Source of the DNA: Flavobacterium agricola
GTDB taxonomy: Bacteria > Bacteroidota > Bacteroidia > Flavobacteriales > Flavobacteriaceae
Reading direction: 5' to 3'
Assembly (NCBI RefSeq): GCF_025919725.1
Contig: NZ_CP081495.1
Coordinates: 1,178,001 to 1,242,000, forward strand
Length of the DNA: 64,000 nt
The notes under the pieces were generated by a model. The model searched no databases, was not told the origin of the DNA, and saw only the letters and a list, made by a program, of their open reading frames with translations. How positions within the stretch are numbered: position 1 is the stretch's first letter; every line of letters begins with the position of its first letter. Both the position numbers and the translations under genes were made by a program. Shown piece by piece: positions 62,190 to 64,000 of the stretch.

Positions 62190-62780
62190 CTAAAATTCTT
62201 TTAATAAATGTCCAAAATATTCTCTTTTTTTATCCAAGTAGCTTTTATTAACTTCATTTGGCTTAATCTCTAAAGGAACTCTACCATTTAACTGAATACC
62301 GCTGTTTTTTAAACAATTAATTTTATCCGGATTATTTGTAATTAAATTTATTGCTTTTATATCTAAAACTTTAAGCACCTCAATTGCATCATCAAAAGTT
62401 CTTGCATCATCAGGGAAACCTAACATTAGGTTAGCTTCCACAGTATCAAATCCTTTTTCCTGTAAAGCGTAAGCTTTTAATTTGTTAATTATACCAATAT
62501 TTCTTCCTTCTTGACGCAAGTATATAATAATACCTCCATGTTTAGAAACATATTCCATTGCAACCGAAAGCTGCTGACCGCATTCACATTTTTTTGAATG
62601 AAAAACCTCACCAGTTATGCACTCAGAATGAAATCTTACATTTACAGGTTTAGCAAAATCAGTACCTAGTGCAACCCAAACCAAATGAGGATTCCAATCA
62701 TCTTCAGAATCAGAAAAAGCGTAAACAGTAAAAACACCATAATCAGTAGGAATATCAGACCTAGCCTGTATTTGTAGCAT
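62190..62780 (-). CDS. ribA: GTP cyclohydrolase II
   Basis: 196 residues from the ATG at 62780; the longer frame upstream has a hydrophobic, non-conserved extension and crosses the palindromic promoter, so it is rejected. Zinc cysteines in RFHSECITGEVFHSKKCECG, catalytic region HGGIIIYLRQEGRNIGIINK, and NNPDKINCLKNSGIQLNGRV near the C-terminus. It makes the first riboflavin precursor from GTP and here stands alone without a RibB domain. It is divergent from the MarR-crtI genes. Confidence 0.92.
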   Translation of the reverse strand: MLQIQARSDIPTDYGVFTVYAFSDSEDDWNPHLVWVALGTDFAKPVNVRFHSECITGEVFHSKKCECGQQLSVAMEYVSKHGGIIIYLRQEGRNIGIINKLKAYALQEKGFDTVEANLMLGFPDDARTFDDAIEVLKVLDIKAINLITNNPDKINCLKNSGIQLNGRVPLEIKPNEVNKSYLDKKREYFGHLLKEF

Positions 62781-62803
62781 AATTTTAATTTTTAAAAATA
62801 AAT

Positions 62804-62855
62804 ATAGTACAAATATATACTTTTTTAAAAACAAAAAAGTATATATTTGTACTAT
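62804..62855. promoter_or_regulatory. Perfect palindrome with two divergent promoters (ribA / marR-crtI)
   Basis: Perfect inverted repeat, 23-base arms (62804-62826 and 62833-62855), 6-base centre. Each arm holds an exact -7 element TATATTTG: plus strand at 62842-62849 toward marR, minus strand at 62810-62817 toward ribA. A dimeric MarR regulator could bind here and control both directions. Confidence 0.75.
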
Positions 62856-62953
62856 TAAAATAGCGTTATAATTAACTATAATATTATTAAATGATTTTGT
62901 TAATCCAAATATTAAGGTAACAGCTATAAAAACTTTCATACCCTATTAGATTT

Positions 62954-63607
62954 ATGAAATACGAATTGATAAAAGATGTGCTTGATTTAGTAGCACAGTT
63001 TGAAATAGAAAAACCAAATAATAAATCGGTTGATGATTTTAAAAAATGGATTTCAGCTTCTTGTAACGAAAATATTAAACAAGTAGAACCCTATTGGGAA
63101 GGGAAAGAAAATGGTAGAAGTGCTGAAAGTGTAATAAATACTTTGCTAGTCCATTTAAATAGGTATGCAAAAAACTATTCTAAATCAGCCATATTCAATT
63201 CGAACTTTTCAACTCAAGAAGATTTTATTTACTTAATAACCCTAAAAGCCTTTGGAGAAATGTCTAAAATGGAATTAATTAAAAAAAATGTTCATGAAAA
63301 AACAACAGGCATGCAGATTATAAATAGATTAATTGCTAATGACTGGATTGAACAATACGATTCTATAATTGATAGAAGAAGTAAATTAATTAAAATTACC
63401 CAAAAAGGCCTTGATGATTTAGAAAAACAAATGAGTAGAATAAGAATTGCTACTCAAGTAGTTGCAGGTGATTTAGATAATAACGAAAAAATGCAACTCA
63501 TTCACCTTTTAAATAAGCTAAATAATTTTCATTTAAACATCTACGAAAAAAATATAGACACCGAAAATCTATTAAACGAAGTATTAAAAACAAAAAATAA
63601 TGCATAA
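62954..63607 (+). CDS. MarR family transcription regulator
   Basis: 217 residues, longer than the typical ~150, with an N-terminal helical extension of about 70 residues (SVDDFKKWISASCNENIKQV) and then a winged helix about 85-180: FSTQEDFIYLITLKAFGEMS, MELIKKNVHEKTTGMQIINR, LIANDWIEQYDSIIDRRSKL and IKITQKGLDDLEKQMSRI. It overlaps the crtI start by 8 bp, so it is co-transcribed with the carotenoid gene. Such MarR genes often head flavobacterial carotenoid clusters. The palindrome upstream is the likely operator. Confidence 0.88.
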   Translation: MKYELIKDVLDLVAQFEIEKPNNKSVDDFKKWISASCNENIKQVEPYWEGKENGRSAESVINTLLVHLNRYAKNYSKSAIFNSNFSTQEDFIYLITLKAFGEMSKMELIKKNVHEKTTGMQIINRLIANDWIEQYDSIIDRRSKLIKITQKGLDDLEKQMSRIRIATQVVAGDLDNNEKMQLIHLLNKLNNFHLNIYEKNIDTENLLNEVLKTKNNA

Positions 63608-64000
63608 AAAAGTAGCTGTAATAGGATCTGGATTTTCAGGAATTTCTGCAAGTGCGTATTTAGGTAAAATGGGGTATGAAGTACATGTTTTTGAAAAACA
63701 CGATCAACCTGGAGGCAGAGCTAGGCAATTTAAAACAGATTCAGGCTTTACATTTGATATGGGCCCAAGTTGGTATTGGATGCCAGATATTATTGAAAAC
63801 TTTTTTAATGACTTTGGATATAAAAGTAAGGATTTTTATGAATTAGTTGCTTTAAACCCACAGTTTGAAATGATCTTTGCAGATGCAAAATTAAATGTTC
63901 CTCAAAGTTATGAAGAGCTTAAGAATGTTTTTGAAAGCTTAGAAAAAGGAAGCGCTAAAAAATTGGATGCCTTTATGCTGGATGCAAAGTATAAATATCA
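63600..64000 (+). CDS. crtI: Phytoene desaturase (start only)
   Basis: From ATG 63600 to the window end, about 133 codons. It begins with the dinucleotide-binding motif KKVAVIGSGFSGISASAYLG then YEVHVFEKHDQPGGRARQFK and TFDMGPSWYWMPDIIENFFN, the typical N-terminus of CrtI-type FAD-dependent carotene desaturases. CrtI makes the coloured polyenes (lycopene and derived zeaxanthin or similar) of yellow flavobacteria. Start overlaps the MarR gene stop. The rest of the cluster lies outside the window. Confidence 0.93.
   Translation, partial: MHKKVAVIGSGFSGISASAYLGKMGYEVHVFEKHDQPGGRARQFKTDSGFTFDMGPSWYWMPDIIENFFNDFGYKSKDFYELVALNPQFEMIFADAKLNVPQSYEELKNVFESLEKGSAKKLDAFMLDAKYKY

Noticed and set aside
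62781..62939. Longer ribA start at 62939
   Set aside because: The added 53 residues are hydrophobic low-complexity translation of the palindromic promoter region; ribA proteins start at the Met of MLQIQARSDIP.
1..64000. tRNA, rRNA, riboswitch or CRISPR elements
   Set aside because: No cloverleaf, rRNA-like or regularly spaced repeat pattern was seen by eye; a covariance-model search could still find a small RNA.

Overview
The window is about 64 kb of low-GC (roughly one third G+C by eye) chromosomal DNA from a member of the Bacteroidota, most likely a Flavobacteriaceae species of the Flavobacterium/Myroides kind. Reasons: a SusC/SusD pair, a fused ResB/ResC cytochrome c assembly protein, cbb3 oxidase genes in the flavobacterial arrangement, family-specific DUFs (DUF4199, DUF4294, DUF2853, DUF3667, DUF6132), and many promoters with the Bacteroidota -7 element TAnnTTTG. 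No rRNA, tRNA or CRISPR array was recognised.

Layout. 0-5.5 kb: end of a cbb3 oxidase locus (ccoN partial, ccoS, ccoI) with an FNR-type regulator and two FNR-like boxes. 5.5-27 kb: housekeeping genes (menD, glutathione peroxidase, ccsBA, porin, prmA, clpS, kdsA, PhnP-like hydrolase, M42 peptidase), an ECF sigma/membrane partner/surface-protein operon, and a LolD-type ATPase. 27-41 kb: an accessory region built from IS3- and IS481-type insertion sequences (one intact-looking, several truncated or nested). Between them lie two adjacent Hip modules (a HipB/HipA pair whose toxin gene is frameshifted, and a tripartite HipB/HipS/HipT system with palindromic operators) and a glutamine/glutamate acid-resistance operon (glsA-gadC-gadB). 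41-47 kb: SusC, SusD and a phosphodiester glycosidase lipoprotein. 47-55 kb: a reduced-sulfur island with two YeeE/YedE permeases, a Crp-family regulator, TauE, two CstB-like persulfide dioxygenase/rhodaneses (one with a signal peptide), a single rhodanese, a thiol-methyltransferase-like protein and thioredoxin. It is marked by four copies of a GTAAC-N4-GTTAC palindrome, each 50-56 bp before a start codon. 55-62 kb: the complete operon hisGDCBHAFI behind a histidine-rich leader peptide and attenuator. 62-64 kb: ribA divergent from a MarR regulator and crtI, sharing a perfect 23-bp-arm palindrome that holds two mirror-image promoters.

The themes are redox and sulfur handling (cbb3 oxidase, cytochrome c maturation, sulfur island), stress survival (Hip systems, acid resistance, glutathione peroxidase) and ordinary biosynthesis. 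Three core genes (a GNAT gene, prmA, hisF) each appear to lack one base, and hipA carries one extra; these may be sequencing errors rather than true pseudogenes. Genes are described from motifs read by eye; no database search was possible.
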